Source: Streptomyces sp. TLI_171 (GTDB lineage: Bacteria > Actinomycetota > Actinomycetes > Streptomycetales > Streptomycetaceae). From it: 64,000 nucleotides of DNA. The notes beneath the pieces were generated by a model, which saw only the letters and a program-made list of their open reading frames with translations, was not told where the DNA came from and ran no database searches. A program made the position numbers and the translations under genes. The number at the start of each line of letters is the position of its first letter. Within the stretch, counting starts at the first letter, position 1. Positions 29,575 through 37,772 of the stretch are shown here, in pieces. Location of the stretch: NCBI RefSeq assembly GCF_003610255.1, contig NZ_RAPS01000001.1:3162001-3226000 (forward strand), in the 5' to 3' direction.

Positions 29575-29603
29575 AGAATCGCGCGCCTCGTGCTGCTCGT
29601 CAA
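29575..29603 (-). promoter_or_regulatory. Predicted distal promoter of rpoB
   Basis: Minus strand TTGACG (29598-29603), 17-nt spacer, GATTCT (29575-29580). Transcription would start about 325 nt before rpoB. It lies between the rplL terminator and rpoB, giving rpoBC expression independent of rplJL. Confidence 0.6.
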
Positions 29604-29790
29604 GGCCCGCACCAGGGTGTGGACCTCGTACTGCCCATCGTCCGGGACGCCCCGCGCGTTACACGCTGCCTGCGCCAGGGGGCCCGACGATTGCGATCAC
29701 CCTACCCCCGGGGGCCGACAAGCTCCGAGCGCGCCTTGGGCCATCGGAGGGCATCCGGCGCCCTTCGGGAGACCGCCGGAAACGCAAGCA

Positions 29791-29828
29791 GGCCGGGCCG
29801 GCCACCCCGAAGGGTGGCCGGCCCGGCC
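29791..29828 (-). terminator. Strong hairpin between rplL and rpoB
   Basis: 17-bp perfect stem with a CGAA tetraloop, 30 nt past the rplL stop. It should stop or attenuate most rplJL transcripts, setting a higher r-protein to polymerase ratio. Confidence 0.85.
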
Positions 29829-29858
29829 GGAAGAGCACCTCTCAGAGAGAGGAGAAAG

Positions 29859-30242
29859 TCACTTGACGGTGACCTTGGCGCCAGCGCCCTCGAGCTGAGC
29901 CTTCGCCTTCTCGGCGACGTCCTTGGCGACCTTCTCGAGAACCTTCGCACCGGCGGTGTCGACGAGGTCCTTGGCCTCCTTCAGGCCGAGGGAGGTGAGG
30001 GCGCGCACCTCCTTGATGACCTGGATCTTCTTGTCGCCGGCGCCGTCGAGGATGACGTCGAACTCGTCCTGCTCCTCAACGGCCTCGGCCACGGCGCCCG
30101 GACCGGCAACGCCGGCAACGGCGACCGGGGCGGCGGCGGTGACGTCGAACTTGTCCTCGAACGCCTTCACGAACTCGGAGAGCTCGATCAGGGTCATGCC
30201 CTCGAACTGCTCGAGCAGGTCCTCGGTGCTGAGCTTCGCCAT
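29859..30242 (-). CDS. rplL: 50S ribosomal protein L7/L12
   Basis: 127 residues. It begins [24 protein letters not shown] and ends with the conserved factor-binding C-terminal domain ([21 protein letters not shown]), separated by the Ala/Val/Gly-rich hinge. Forms the ribosomal stalk that recruits translation factors. Located 83 nt after rplJ in the same transcript. Confidence 0.98.
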   Translation of the reverse strand: MAKLSTEDLLEQFEGMTLIELSEFVKAFEDKFDVTAAAPVAVAGVAGPGAVAEAVEEQDEFDVILDGAGDKKIQVIKEVRALTSLGLKEAKDLVDTAGAKVLEKVAKDVAEKAKAQLEGAGAKVTVK

Positions 30243-30325
30243 GATTGGCGTCCTTCCACTAAATCGGCAGGTGCCGGATGTACGGATTGGCGGGCGTACT
30301 TGCGGGCCCGCTGGGACGGGAGTGG

Positions 30326-30880
30326 TTACTCCGCGTCCTCGGCGGGAGCCGGAGTACCGGCACCGCCCTGCTCGACCTTCTCGCGCAGCGCTTCCACGGT
30401 GCGAACGAGCTTGGACGGGAGCGCCTGGAAGACCGCGGCAGCCTGGGAGGGCTTGGCCTTCATCGCACCCGCCAGCTTGGCGAGCAGCACCTCGCGGGAC
30501 TCGAGGTCCGCGAGCTTCTTGATCTCATCGGCGGTCAGCGCCTTACCGTCAAGGACACCGCCCTTGATGATGAGAGCAGGGTTCTCCTTGGCGAAGTCAC
30601 GCAGAGCCTTCGCCGACTCCACCGGGTCACCGGTGACGAAGGCGACAGCCGTCGGACCGGCGAACAGGTCGTCCAGCTCGGAGATCCCGGCCTCATTGGC
30701 CGCGATCTTGGTCAGCGTGTTCTTCACCACGGCGTAATCGGCGTTGCCGGTGAGCGAGCGACGCAGCGTCTTCAGCTGCTTCACCGTGAGACCGCGGTAC
30801 TCGGTCAGAACGGCGGCGCTGGAGGCACGGAACTTGTCCGTGATCTCGGCGACGTCGGCAGCCTTGTCGGGCCTGGCCAT
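30326..30880 (-). CDS. rplJ: 50S ribosomal protein L10
   Basis: 184 residues from the ATG giving [17 protein letters not shown], preceded by GGAGG. L10 anchors L7/L12 dimers to 23S rRNA through its C-terminal helix. An in-frame upstream extension runs through the leader terminator and is not part of the protein. L10 is expected to autoregulate by binding the leader mRNA. Confidence 0.97.
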   Translation of the reverse strand: MARPDKAADVAEITDKFRASSAAVLTEYRGLTVKQLKTLRRSLTGNADYAVVKNTLTKIAANEAGISELDDLFAGPTAVAFVTGDPVESAKALRDFAKENPALIIKGGVLDGKALTADEIKKLADLESREVLLAKLAGAMKAKPSQAAAVFQALPSKLVRTVEALREKVEQGGAGTPAPAEDAE

Positions 30881-31132
30881 AGGCTTACGCCTCCTTCCGT
30901 GATGTCGAAGTCGGGCCGACCTTCGAGAAGTCGACCATCCATCGCCGCGGACCCCGGAAGCGAGAAAAAGCCCCGGCGCGCAGGCGCACGGGGCTTGCAA
31001 CGACCTCGACGAACCGAAAGGGCCCGGAGATCTTCACTGCTCCATAACCTGCGCGGGCGATTCGCAATGAGTTGCGAATCCTTCGGCACCGTCCTCCCTC
31101 TCGGGGCACGGCGACAACCAGCGGTCTTTGGC
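30881..31132 (-). ncRNA. Leader RNA of rplJL (L10-leader type)
   Basis: About 250 nt between the predicted transcription start and rplJ, containing an intrinsic terminator at 30961-30996. In many bacteria the L10-L12 complex binds this leader to repress its own operon. Position and the built-in terminator support that here; the L10-binding fold itself was not modelled. Confidence 0.55.
30961..30996 (-). terminator. Attenuator in the rplJL leader
   Basis: Minus strand stem AAGCCCCG/CGGGGCTT (30989-30996 with 30968-30975) enclosing a GC-rich inner helix and followed directly by TTTTTCTC. A true U-tract is unusual in this GC-rich genome and marks this as a regulated intrinsic terminator, about 85 nt upstream of rplJ. 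Confidence 0.75.
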
Positions 31133-31138
31133 TCGGCC

Positions 31139-31168
31139 AGCCTAACGGGACCGGTCCGGTTTGACCAA
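31139..31168 (-). promoter_or_regulatory. Predicted promoter of rplJL
   Basis: Minus strand TTGGTC (31163-31168), 18-nt spacer, TAGGCT (31139-31144). Nearly identical in hexamers and spacing to the rplK promoter at 34418-34447. Confidence 0.65.
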
Positions 31169-31174
31169 ATCGCG

Positions 31175-31978
31175 CTACGGGAAAGCCGGCGGGCTCGCGT
31201 CGCCGCCCTCCGCGGTGTCGGCCTCGGCCGGGGCCTGGACGGAGAGCGAGGAGCTGCCGAACTCGCTGTAGGTCACGGTGTCCACCTCGGCGGCGGCCCG
31301 GCGCAGCTGGACCAGCTGGTCGCGGTCGTTGAGCCACAGGTCGAGCACCACGTCGCCGGGGCCGAGCGCGGTCTCCAGGGCCTGCCGGCGCTGCTGGTCG
31401 AGCTGGGTCTGCGCGGCGGCGTACTGCCCGGCGGTCAGGGTGACCCGGTAGTGCTCGACGGTGGTGTCGATCAGCTTCTCCTCGCCGATCAGCTCCGGCT
31501 CCCGGACGGCGGCCGCGGCGGCGACCGCGACCACCGGGTTGAGCCGGTCGATCAGGGCCGAGTACGGGATCCGGCCGCCGGAGAACTTCTGCCAGTGCGG
31601 GCCGCCCAGCCGGAGCGCGGTCGCCGGGTCGCCGCCCAGGTAGGCGGAGGTGTCCAGCACCATCAGCTGCCGGCTGTCCGAGTCGGGCTGGTACTTCAGC
31701 ACCGTCTTGGGCGCCCAGAACAGCGCGCCCTTGCCCCGGTCGTCGCCCAGCACGGCCCGGAACTCGGCGCGCCGGGCGTCGTGCAGCACCAGCTGCGCGG
31801 AGAGCAGCACCCCGTGCGGGGAGCGGTCGGTGGGGCTCGGCTGCGCGGTGGACGGGGAGGGGCTGGCGGAGGAGGGCTGCTGGTCGGGCCGGGGCGCGGA
31901 GCCGGTGCAGCCGGTGGCCGCGGTGCTCAGCAGGGCGGCCGCCAGCAGGGCCGCGGCCCAGCGCGCCGGTGCCGCCAT
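31175..31978 (-). CDS. Lipoprotein, LppX/LprG-like
   Basis: 267 residues from an ATG after AGGAGGG. Signal peptide with hydrophobic core AAALLAAALLSTAATGC and lipobox Cys near residue 24, then a Ser/Pro-rich linker. The body resembles its neighbour at 32081-32944 in the shared DLWLNxxxxLVQ and VTYSEFG-type segments, so the two are paralogues. Such proteins have an LolA/LppX-like beta-sheet fold that carries lipids. No specific ligand can be named. Confidence 0.75.
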   Translation of the reverse strand: MAAPARWAAALLAAALLSTAATGCTGSAPRPDQQPSSASPSPSTAQPSPTDRSPHGVLLSAQLVLHDARRAEFRAVLGDDRGKGALFWAPKTVLKYQPDSDSRQLMVLDTSAYLGGDPATALRLGGPHWQKFSGGRIPYSALIDRLNPVVAVAAAAAVREPELIGEEKLIDTTVEHYRVTLTAGQYAAAQTQLDQQRRQALETALGPGDVVLDLWLNDRDQLVQLRRAAAEVDTVTYSEFGSSSLSVQAPAEADTAEGGDASPPAFP

Positions 31979-32027
31979 CGGTCCCTCCTCCTGCCGTGCT
32001 CCTCGTCCGCTCCCCACCATGCCATGC

Positions 32028-32070
32028 GGCCTGCGCGATCCCGGGGGTCGCCCCCGGGATCGCGCAGGCC
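32028..32070 (-). terminator. Terminator between the two lipoprotein genes
   Basis: 20-bp perfect stem with a 3-nt TCG loop, 10 nt past the stop of the gene at 32081-32944. Among the strongest hairpins in the window. Confidence 0.9.
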
Positions 32071-32080
32071 GGGGCGACTC

Positions 32081-32944
32081 CTACTGCTTCAGCAGGTCGT
32101 CGAGCGAGAAGACGTCGGAAGCGGCCGGCGCCTGGGTGGGCTTGACGGTGCCGAGCTTGCTGTAGGTGACGACACCCGGCTTCGCGCCCGGCTTGCTCGA
32201 CATGTCGGTGCTGGACTGCTGAACCAGCTCGCCCTTGGCGTTGATCCACAGGTCGACGGTGGAGGTGGAGCCGTTCTTCTTGAGCTCGGCCAGCACCTGG
32301 GCCTTCAGGTCGGCGGACAGCTGCATCTTGGCGACCATGTCGTCGACCTTGATCTCGCTGCGGTAGTGCGTGGCGCTCTGCCCGGCCACCGTCTCGGTGC
32401 CGACCAGCGTCGCGGCGGGCGCGGCGGCGAGCAGCTGCACGGACGGGTTCATCACCTGCATCATCGCCGCGATGCCGCCCACGTCGCCGCCCGCACCGGT
32501 GGCCGCGGTCGCCTTGGGGTCGAGCTTCATCCACTTCTTGCCGCCGGCCACGGAGGCCATGTCCGGGGTGACGCCGATGTACATCACGTCACCGAGGAAC
32601 AGGACCTTGGCCTCCTGGCCGTCGGTCTTGGCGTTCATCAGGAAGGACTCCGGGGCCTTCCAGACGTAGTCGGCGGTGCCCTCGGTGTCGTCGCCGCTCA
32701 GGGTCAGCTGGGCGCTGCCGACCTTGTCCATCACCGCGGCGGAGGCCAGCAGGGCCTCCTTCGGGGCGAGCTTCGAGCCCTTGCCCGCACCGTCGGCCGC
32801 CGGGGCGGAGGCGCTCTGCGAGGCGCCGGCGCTGCTGCCGCTGCCGGTGCCGGTCTTGGCGTCGGTGGAGCCACCGGAGCTGCTGCAGGCGGTCAGGACG
32901 CCGGCGGCCAGGCAGGCCACGGCGAGGGTACGCAGAGCGCGCAC
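32081..32944 (-). CDS. Lipoprotein, LppX/LprG (DUF1396)-like
   Basis: 287 residues. Signal peptide MRALRTLAVACLAAGVLTAC with lipobox Cys20, then a Gly/Ser/Ala-rich flexible linker to about residue 55. The body carries LTLSGDDTEGTADYVWKAPES and VDLWINAKGELVQQSS, typical of the LppX_LprAFG family of lipid-binding lipoproteins. Paralogue of the next gene downstream. A cell-envelope role is inferred. Confidence 0.8.
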   Translation of the reverse strand: MRALRTLAVACLAAGVLTACSSSGGSTDAKTGTGSGSSAGASQSASAPAADGAGKGSKLAPKEALLASAAVMDKVGSAQLTLSGDDTEGTADYVWKAPESFLMNAKTDGQEAKVLFLGDVMYIGVTPDMASVAGGKKWMKLDPKATAATGAGGDVGGIAAMMQVMNPSVQLLAAAPAATLVGTETVAGQSATHYRSEIKVDDMVAKMQLSADLKAQVLAELKKNGSTSTVDLWINAKGELVQQSSTDMSSKPGAKPGVVTYSKLGTVKPTQAPAASDVFSLDDLLKQ

Positions 32945-33031
32945 GAGGGTCCCCCTCTAATCGGATTCTCAGGAAAGGCGTTCGGACTCTATCGGACCGC
33001 TCCGACCCCCGCGCAAACCGTTTGGGAACGC

Positions 33032-33069
33032 CGCTGGGCCCGCACCCCGGTCGGGGTGCGGGCCCAGCG
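33032..33069 (-). terminator. Terminator of the rplKA operon
   Basis: 17-bp perfect stem (CGCTGGGCCCGCACCCC and complement) with a GGTC loop, about 30 nt past the rplA stop. Confidence 0.88.
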
Positions 33070-33099
33070 TGCTTGACCGTGTGGAGAACTGACTCAGGG

Positions 33100-33821
33100 T
33101 CAGACCGCCGCCGGGTCCTCCTCGACGAGGAGGTTGCGGGTGCGGTTCGGGTCCACCTGGATGCCGGGGCCGATGGTGGTGGAGAAGGCGACCTTCTTCA
33201 GGTAACGGCCCTTGGCGGCGGCCGGCTTGGCCCGGAGGACCTCGTCCAGCGCGGCGCCGTAGTTCTCGATCAGCTGCTCATCGGTGAACGAGGTCTTGCC
33301 GATGATCAGGTGCAGGTTCGAGTGCTTGTCGACGCGGAACTCGATCTTGCCGCCCTTGATGTCGTTGACGGCCTTGGCGACGTCCGGGGTCACGGTGCCG
33401 GTCTTCGGGTTCGGCATCAGACCACGGGGACCGAGCACGCGGCCCAGGCGGCCGACCTTGCCCATCAGGTCCGGGGTGGCGACGACGGCGTCGAAGTCCA
33501 GACGACCCTTGGCGACCTCGTCGATCAGCTCGTCGGAGCCGACGATGTCGGCGCCCGCGGCACGCGCAGCCTCGGCACGCTCACCGTTCGCGAAGACCAG
33601 GACCCGAGCGGTCTTACCGGTGCCGTGCGGGAGGATGACGGTGCTGCGGACCATCTGGTCGGCCTTGCGCGGGTCGACGCCCAGACGCATGGCGACCTCG
33701 ACGGTGCCGTCGAACTTGCTGGTGGAGGTCGCCTTGGCGAGGCGGACGGCCTCGAGGGGGCGTAGATCCGGGCGCGGTCGACCTTGGCGTCCGCGGCCTT
33801 GAGGGCCTTGCTGCGCTTCAC
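33100..33821 (-). pseudogene. rplA: 50S ribosomal protein L1, frameshifted as sequenced
   Basis: The N-terminus [22 protein letters not shown] starts at 33821, but the rest of L1 ([14 protein letters not shown] onward to the stop at 33100) is in another frame. The break falls in a run of five G (plus strand 33756-33760). Restoring one G gives [19 protein letters not shown] and a 240-residue L1 of normal length. A single-base deletion or a homopolymer sequencing error explains this. L1 forms the E-site stalk and represses the rplKA operon. Confidence 0.9.
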
Positions 33822-33898
33822 TGCTGCTCCTGGTGACTATTGGAGTTCGTGGTAATCGCGGGCCGCGCTGGCCCTACCACGGTGGACGTACGGGCTGG

Positions 33899-34333
33899 TC
33901 AGCCCTCGACGGTGATGCCCATCGACCGGGCGGTGCCGGCGATGATCTTCTCCGCGGCGTCCAGGTCGTTGGCGTTCAGGTCGGGCATCTTGGTGGTGGC
34001 GATCTCGCGCACCTGGGCCGAGGTCAGCTTGGCGACCTTGGTCTTGTGCGGCTCCTTGGAGCCCTTGTCGATGCCCGCGGCCTTCAGGATGAGGCGCGCA
34101 GCCGGCGGGGTCTTCGTGACGAAGGTGAAGGAACGGTCGTCGTAGACCGTGATCTCCACCGGCACGATCATGCCGCGCTGCGACTCGGTGGCCGCGTTGT
34201 ACGCCTTGCAGAACTCCATGATGTTGACGCCGTGCTGGCCCAGCGCGGGGCCGACCGGCGGCGCCGGGTTGGCCGCACCGGCGTTGATCTGGAGCTTGAT
34301 AAGCCCCGTGACCTTCTTCTTCTTGGGAGGCAT
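33899..34333 (-). CDS. rplK: 50S ribosomal protein L11
   Basis: 144 residues from the ATG giving [15 protein letters not shown], with GGAGAG upstream. L11 binds the GTPase-associated centre of 23S rRNA and is needed for RelA activation and thiopeptide binding. The Pro-rich N-terminal segment [20 protein letters not shown] is intact. Followed 77 nt later by rplA. Confidence 0.98.
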
Positions 34334-34417
34334 GTCTCTCCGGGTCCTTCCGAGAGGTGAGTGCTGATGCGCCTGGACCCCGGGGCGAAACCCGGCCGCC
34401 AAGGCACACATCGGACC

Positions 34418-34447
34418 AGGCTAACCGCTGATGCGGTGCTGGACCAA
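34418..34447 (-). promoter_or_regulatory. Predicted promoter of rplKA
   Basis: Minus strand TTGGTC (34442-34447), 18-nt spacer, TAGCCT (34418-34423). The -35 abuts the U-tract of the nusG terminator, so termination and initiation are back to back. Confidence 0.65.
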
Positions 34448-34491
34448 AACGGTTCCGGGGCGGGGGCCTTCGCCCCCGCCCCGGAACCGTT
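34448..34491 (-). terminator. Terminator of nusG
   Basis: 20-bp perfect stem with a 4-nt loop followed by TTTT on the minus strand, 9 nt past the nusG stop. Confidence 0.92.
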
Positions 34492-34500
34492 GCGCGTGGA

Positions 34501-35376
34501 TCAGTTCTTCTGGATCTGGTCGAAGGAGAGCTCGACCGGGGTCTCCCGGCCGAAGATCTCCACCAGGCCCTTGACCTTCTTCGAGTCGGGGTTGATCTCG
34601 TTGATGGTCGCCTGCAGGGTCGCGAACGGGCCGTCGGTGACGGTGACCGAGTCGCCGACCTCGAAGTCCAGCACCTGCACCTCGACCGGGCGGACCGGCG
34701 AGGCCTTGCCGGCCTCCTTGGCGGCGGCGCGCTCGACGTCGGGGGCGAGCATCTTGACGACCTCGTCCAGGGTCAGCGGGTACGGGTCGTAGGCGTTGCC
34801 GACGAAGCCGGTGACACCGGGGGTGTTGCGCACGACGCCCCAGGACTCCGGGGTGAGGTCCATGCGGACCAGCACGTAGCCGGGGAGCTTGTTCTGCCGG
34901 ATGGTCTTGCGGTCGCCGTTCTTGATCTGGACGACCTCCTCCTGCGGAACCTGGGACTCGAAGATGTAGTCCTCGACGTTCAGCGAGACGGAGCGCTGCT
35001 CCAGGTTCTGCTTCACCCGGTTCTCGTAGCCCGCGTAGGTGTGGATCACGTACCACTCGCCCGGGGCGCGGCGCAGCTGCTCGCGGAACTCGGCGACCGG
35101 GTCGCTCTCGGCCTCCTCGGCCGGCTCCTCGGTCTCCTCGGCGGGGGCCTCGTCGGCAGCGCCCTCGGCCTCGTCCACCTCGTGCACGGCCTCGACCTCG
35201 GCCGGCTCGCCGGCCTCCTCGTCGGCGGCCTCGACCTCGTCCTCCGCGGCGTCCGCCTCAGCAGCCTCTGCGGTCTCCTCGGCGACGGGCTCGACGTCGA
35301 CAGCCGCGTCCGGCTCGGCGGCGACATCCGCCTCGCGGACGGTCTCGTCGGCGTCGTACAGGGGGGACTCAGACAC
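34501..35376 (-). CDS. nusG: Transcription termination/antitermination factor NusG
   Basis: 291 residues from a GTG ([12 protein letters not shown]). The first about 110 residues are an acidic Glu/Ala/Asp extension typical of streptomycete NusG. The NGN domain follows ([20 protein letters not shown]) and a C-terminal KOW domain ([21 protein letters not shown]). NusG binds RNA polymerase, Rho and S10. It lies 180 nt after secE, separated by a hairpin. Confidence 0.97.
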   Translation of the reverse strand: MSESPLYDADETVREADVAAEPDAAVDVEPVAEETAEAAEADAAEDEVEAADEEAGEPAEVEAVHEVDEAEGAADEAPAEETEEPAEEAESDPVAEFREQLRRAPGEWYVIHTYAGYENRVKQNLEQRSVSLNVEDYIFESQVPQEEVVQIKNGDRKTIRQNKLPGYVLVRMDLTPESWGVVRNTPGVTGFVGNAYDPYPLTLDEVVKMLAPDVERAAAKEAGKASPVRPVEVQVLDFEVGDSVTVTDGPFATLQATINEINPDSKKVKGLVEIFGRETPVELSFDQIQKN

Positions 35377-35466
35377 GGTCGCTGCTTCTTTCCTGGTTGG
35401 AACGGGATACCTCATCAACAGTACCGACTCAACGGTAGTCGCCCGCTGTCCTTCGCGCCGACAGCT

Positions 35467-35497
35467 CGACCCGGGCCGAAGGGTTCGGCCCGGGTCG
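35467..35497 (-). terminator. Hairpin between secE and nusG
   Basis: 14-bp perfect stem (CGACCCGGGCCGAA and complement) with a 3-nt loop, about 60 nt past the secE stop. It may attenuate read-through to nusG. Confidence 0.8.
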
Positions 35498-35556
35498 GGG
35501 TGGAGTATCGGTGCGGGACCCTGCGGGGATCCCGGTTCGGTCTGCCGGATCGGGCG

Positions 35557-35919
35557 TCAGCCGAAGACCCAGAAGGCGAGCTTCGAGAAGCACCAGTCGA
35601 GACCGGCGACCAGCAGCATCAGCACGATCACGAAGGTCACCACGACGGTGGTGTACTGGATCAGCTGGTTGCGGGTCGGCCAGACCACCTTGCGGAGTTC
35701 GGCGATGATCTGGCGGTAGAAGATCGCGATCCGGGCGAACAGGCCCTTCTTGGCCCGCTTGCCGGACTTCTTGCCACCCTCGCCACCGGCCTTGTTGGCA
35801 CGCCGACGCTCGCGGCGGGACAGCTTGCCGTCCGCGGCGGTGGTCTCGTCCGCTGCGCCGTCGGCCCCCTCGGGGTTGCCGCTCTCAGGCGTTGCGGTGG
35901 AGCCCGTGGTCTCCGTCAC
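35557..35919 (-). CDS. secE: Preprotein translocase subunit SecE
   Basis: 120 residues from a GTG. An approximately 60-residue hydrophilic N-terminal extension rich in Gly, Glu and Lys precedes the conserved amphipathic helix (FYRQIIAELRKVVWPTRNQL) and one membrane helix (TTVVVTFVIVLMLLVAGLDW). Part of the SecYEG channel. Lies between tRNA-Trp and nusG, a standard actinobacterial order. Confidence 0.96.
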   Translation of the reverse strand: MTETTGSTATPESGNPEGADGAADETTAADGKLSRRERRRANKAGGEGGKKSGKRAKKGLFARIAIFYRQIIAELRKVVWPTRNQLIQYTTVVVTFVIVLMLLVAGLDWCFSKLAFWVFG

Positions 35920-36011
35920 TCGTCCTCACCTGAATCCGGGTCCTGCGGAGGTCCGTGCCTGGTGCACGGGCGATCCGGCGAAAGCACTGCTGGGTGGGGC
36001 CCTCTCCGCAT

Positions 36012-36045
36012 CAAGCCCGCTCGCTCTGCGGAGCGAACGGGCTTG
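36012..36045 (-). terminator. Terminator after tRNA-Trp
   Basis: CAAGCCCG/CGGGCTTG stem with an inner CTCGCTC/GAGCGAA helix, about 16 nt past the tRNA. Confidence 0.75.
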
Positions 36046-36060
36046 GCACGGATCAAGCAG

Positions 36061-36133
36061 CAGGGCACGAGGGACTCGAACCCCCAACCGCCGGTTTTGG
36101 AGACCGGTGCTCTACCAATTGAGCTAGTGCCCT
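36061..36133 (-). tRNA. tRNA-Trp (anticodon CCA)
   Basis: 73 nt. Acceptor AGGGCAC pairs with GTGCCCT; D-arm TAGCTCAATTGGTAGAGC, anticodon loop CTCCAAA with CCA, and T-arm GGTTCGAGTCC fold normally. The CCA tail is not encoded. Confidence 0.97.
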
Positions 36134-36440
36134 TCGAAACCTCGCGGCTCCGATGTGGCCCCAACCTACCGCATCCGACCGGCCGTGTGGTGAACCCGAC
36201 CGACGGATCCGCACTTCGGGAGCCATCGAGCAGTGAGTGTACGGGTTCTTCGCCGATTGGTCGAACCTCATTCACCGAGATCCGGATTCACCGACTTTCG
36301 CCGCGATCCGACCGAGAATGTCCGGCCGTCAGCGTGTTCCGCCCGAGATCGTCCGGCGGCCCGTACGGATGCCGGAACGCCCCCGTACGCATGGTGAAAC
36401 CGCGATTCCCGCGGCCCCGGCGGTCTGGGACCATTCAGAC
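36134..36440. other. Divergent intergenic region
   Basis: About 307 bp between tRNA-Trp (minus) and the aminotransferase (plus). It should hold both promoters. No gene seen. The aminotransferase ATG has no clear ribosome binding site, and a -10-like GACCAT sits 6 nt before it, so a leaderless transcript is possible. Confidence 0.4.
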
Positions 36441-37679
36441 ATGAGCGCACCCACCCCCGAGAACGTCTCCCCCGCGAACCGCCGGGTCTCCGCCCGGGTC
36501 GGCGCCATCGCCGAGTCCGCCACCCTCGCCGTCGACGCCAAGGCCAAGGCCCTCAAGGCGGCCGGCCGTCCGGTGATCGGCTTCGGCGCCGGCGAGCCCG
36601 ACTTCCCGACCCCCGGCTACATCGTGGACGCCGCCGTCGCTGCCTGCCAGGACCCGGCCAACCACCGCTACACCCCGGCCGGCGGCCTGCCGGAGCTGAA
36701 GGCCGCGATCGCCGCCAAGACGCTGCGCGACTCCGGCTACCAGGTGGACGCCTCGCAGGTGCTGGTGACCAACGGCGGCAAGCAGGCGATCTACAACGCC
36801 TTCGCCGCCATCCTCGACCCGGGCGACGAGGTGATCATCCCCGCGCCGTACTGGACCACCTACCCCGAGGCCGTGAAGCTGGCCGGCGGCACCCCGGTGG
36901 ACGTGATCTCGGACGAGACCACCGGCTACAAGGTCTCGGTGGAGCAGCTGGAGGCCGCCCGCACCGCCAACACCAAGGTGGTGCTGTTCGTCTCGCCGTC
37001 CAACCCGACCGGCGCGGTGTACACCGAGGCCGAGGCCGAGGCGATCGGCCGCTGGGCGCTGGAGCACGGCCTCTGGGTGCTCACCGACGAGATCTACGAG
37101 CACCTGGTGTACGGCGACGCGAAGTTCACCTCGCTGCCGGCCCTGCTGCCCGAGCTGGCCGACAAGTGCATCGTGGTCAACGGCGTGGCCAAGACCTACG
37201 CCATGACCGGCTGGCGGGTGGGCTGGATGATCGGCCCGAAGGACGTCGTCAACGCGGCCGCCAACCTGCAGTCGCACGCCACCTCCAACGTCTCCAACGT
37301 GGCGCAGCGCGCCGCGCTGGCCGCGGTGGCCGGCGACCTGTCCGCGGTGGACGAGATGAAGACCGCGTTCGACCGCCGCCGCCGCACCGTCGTGGCGATG
37401 CTGAACGAGATCGATGGCGTGCTGTGCCCCGAGCCGGAGGGCGCCTTCTACGCCTACCCGTCGGTCAAGGGCCTGCTGGGCAAGGAGATCCGCGGCAAGC
37501 GCCCGGAGACCTCGGCCGAGCTGGCCGCGCTGATCCTGGACGAGGCCGAGGTCGCGGTCGTCCCCGGCGAAGCCTTCGGCACCCCGGGCTACCTGCGGCT
37601 CTCCTACGCGCTGGGCGACGCCGACCTGGTCGAGGGCGTCAGCCGGATGCAGAAGCTGCTCGGCGAGGCCCGGGACTGA
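36441..37679 (+). CDS. Pyridoxal-phosphate aminotransferase, aspartate aminotransferase type
   Basis: 412 residues. Class I fold with the substrate/cofactor segments [28 protein letters not shown] and the PLP-lysine site [16 protein letters not shown] (Lys in the VAKTYAM motif). The C-terminal [12 protein letters not shown] arginine binds the substrate carboxylate. Likely makes aspartate/oxaloacetate exchange; related prephenate or alanine specificities cannot be excluded. Followed by a strong terminator. Confidence 0.93.
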   Translation: MSAPTPENVSPANRRVSARVGAIAESATLAVDAKAKALKAAGRPVIGFGAGEPDFPTPGYIVDAAVAACQDPANHRYTPAGGLPELKAAIAAKTLRDSGYQVDASQVLVTNGGKQAIYNAFAAILDPGDEVIIPAPYWTTYPEAVKLAGGTPVDVISDETTGYKVSVEQLEAARTANTKVVLFVSPSNPTGAVYTEAEAEAIGRWALEHGLWVLTDEIYEHLVYGDAKFTSLPALLPELADKCIVVNGVAKTYAMTGWRVGWMIGPKDVVNAAANLQSHATSNVSNVAQRAALAAVAGDLSAVDEMKTAFDRRRRTVVAMLNEIDGVLCPEPEGAFYAYPSVKGLLGKEIRGKRPETSAELAALILDEAEVAVVPGEAFGTPGYLRLSYALGDADLVEGVSRMQKLLGEARD

Positions 37680-37691
37680 CGGCCCGTCAGC

Positions 37692-37737
37692 ACTGCCCCT
37701 CGCACCTCACCCGTTCGGGCGAGGTGCGAGGGGCAGT
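37692..37737 (+). terminator. Terminator of the aminotransferase gene
   Basis: 17-bp perfect stem (ACTGCCCCTCGCACCTC and complement), 12 nt past the stop. Confidence 0.9.
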
Positions 37738-37772
37738 TCCTGTTTCCGGGTGTTTTGCGGCAGGATCGGTGA

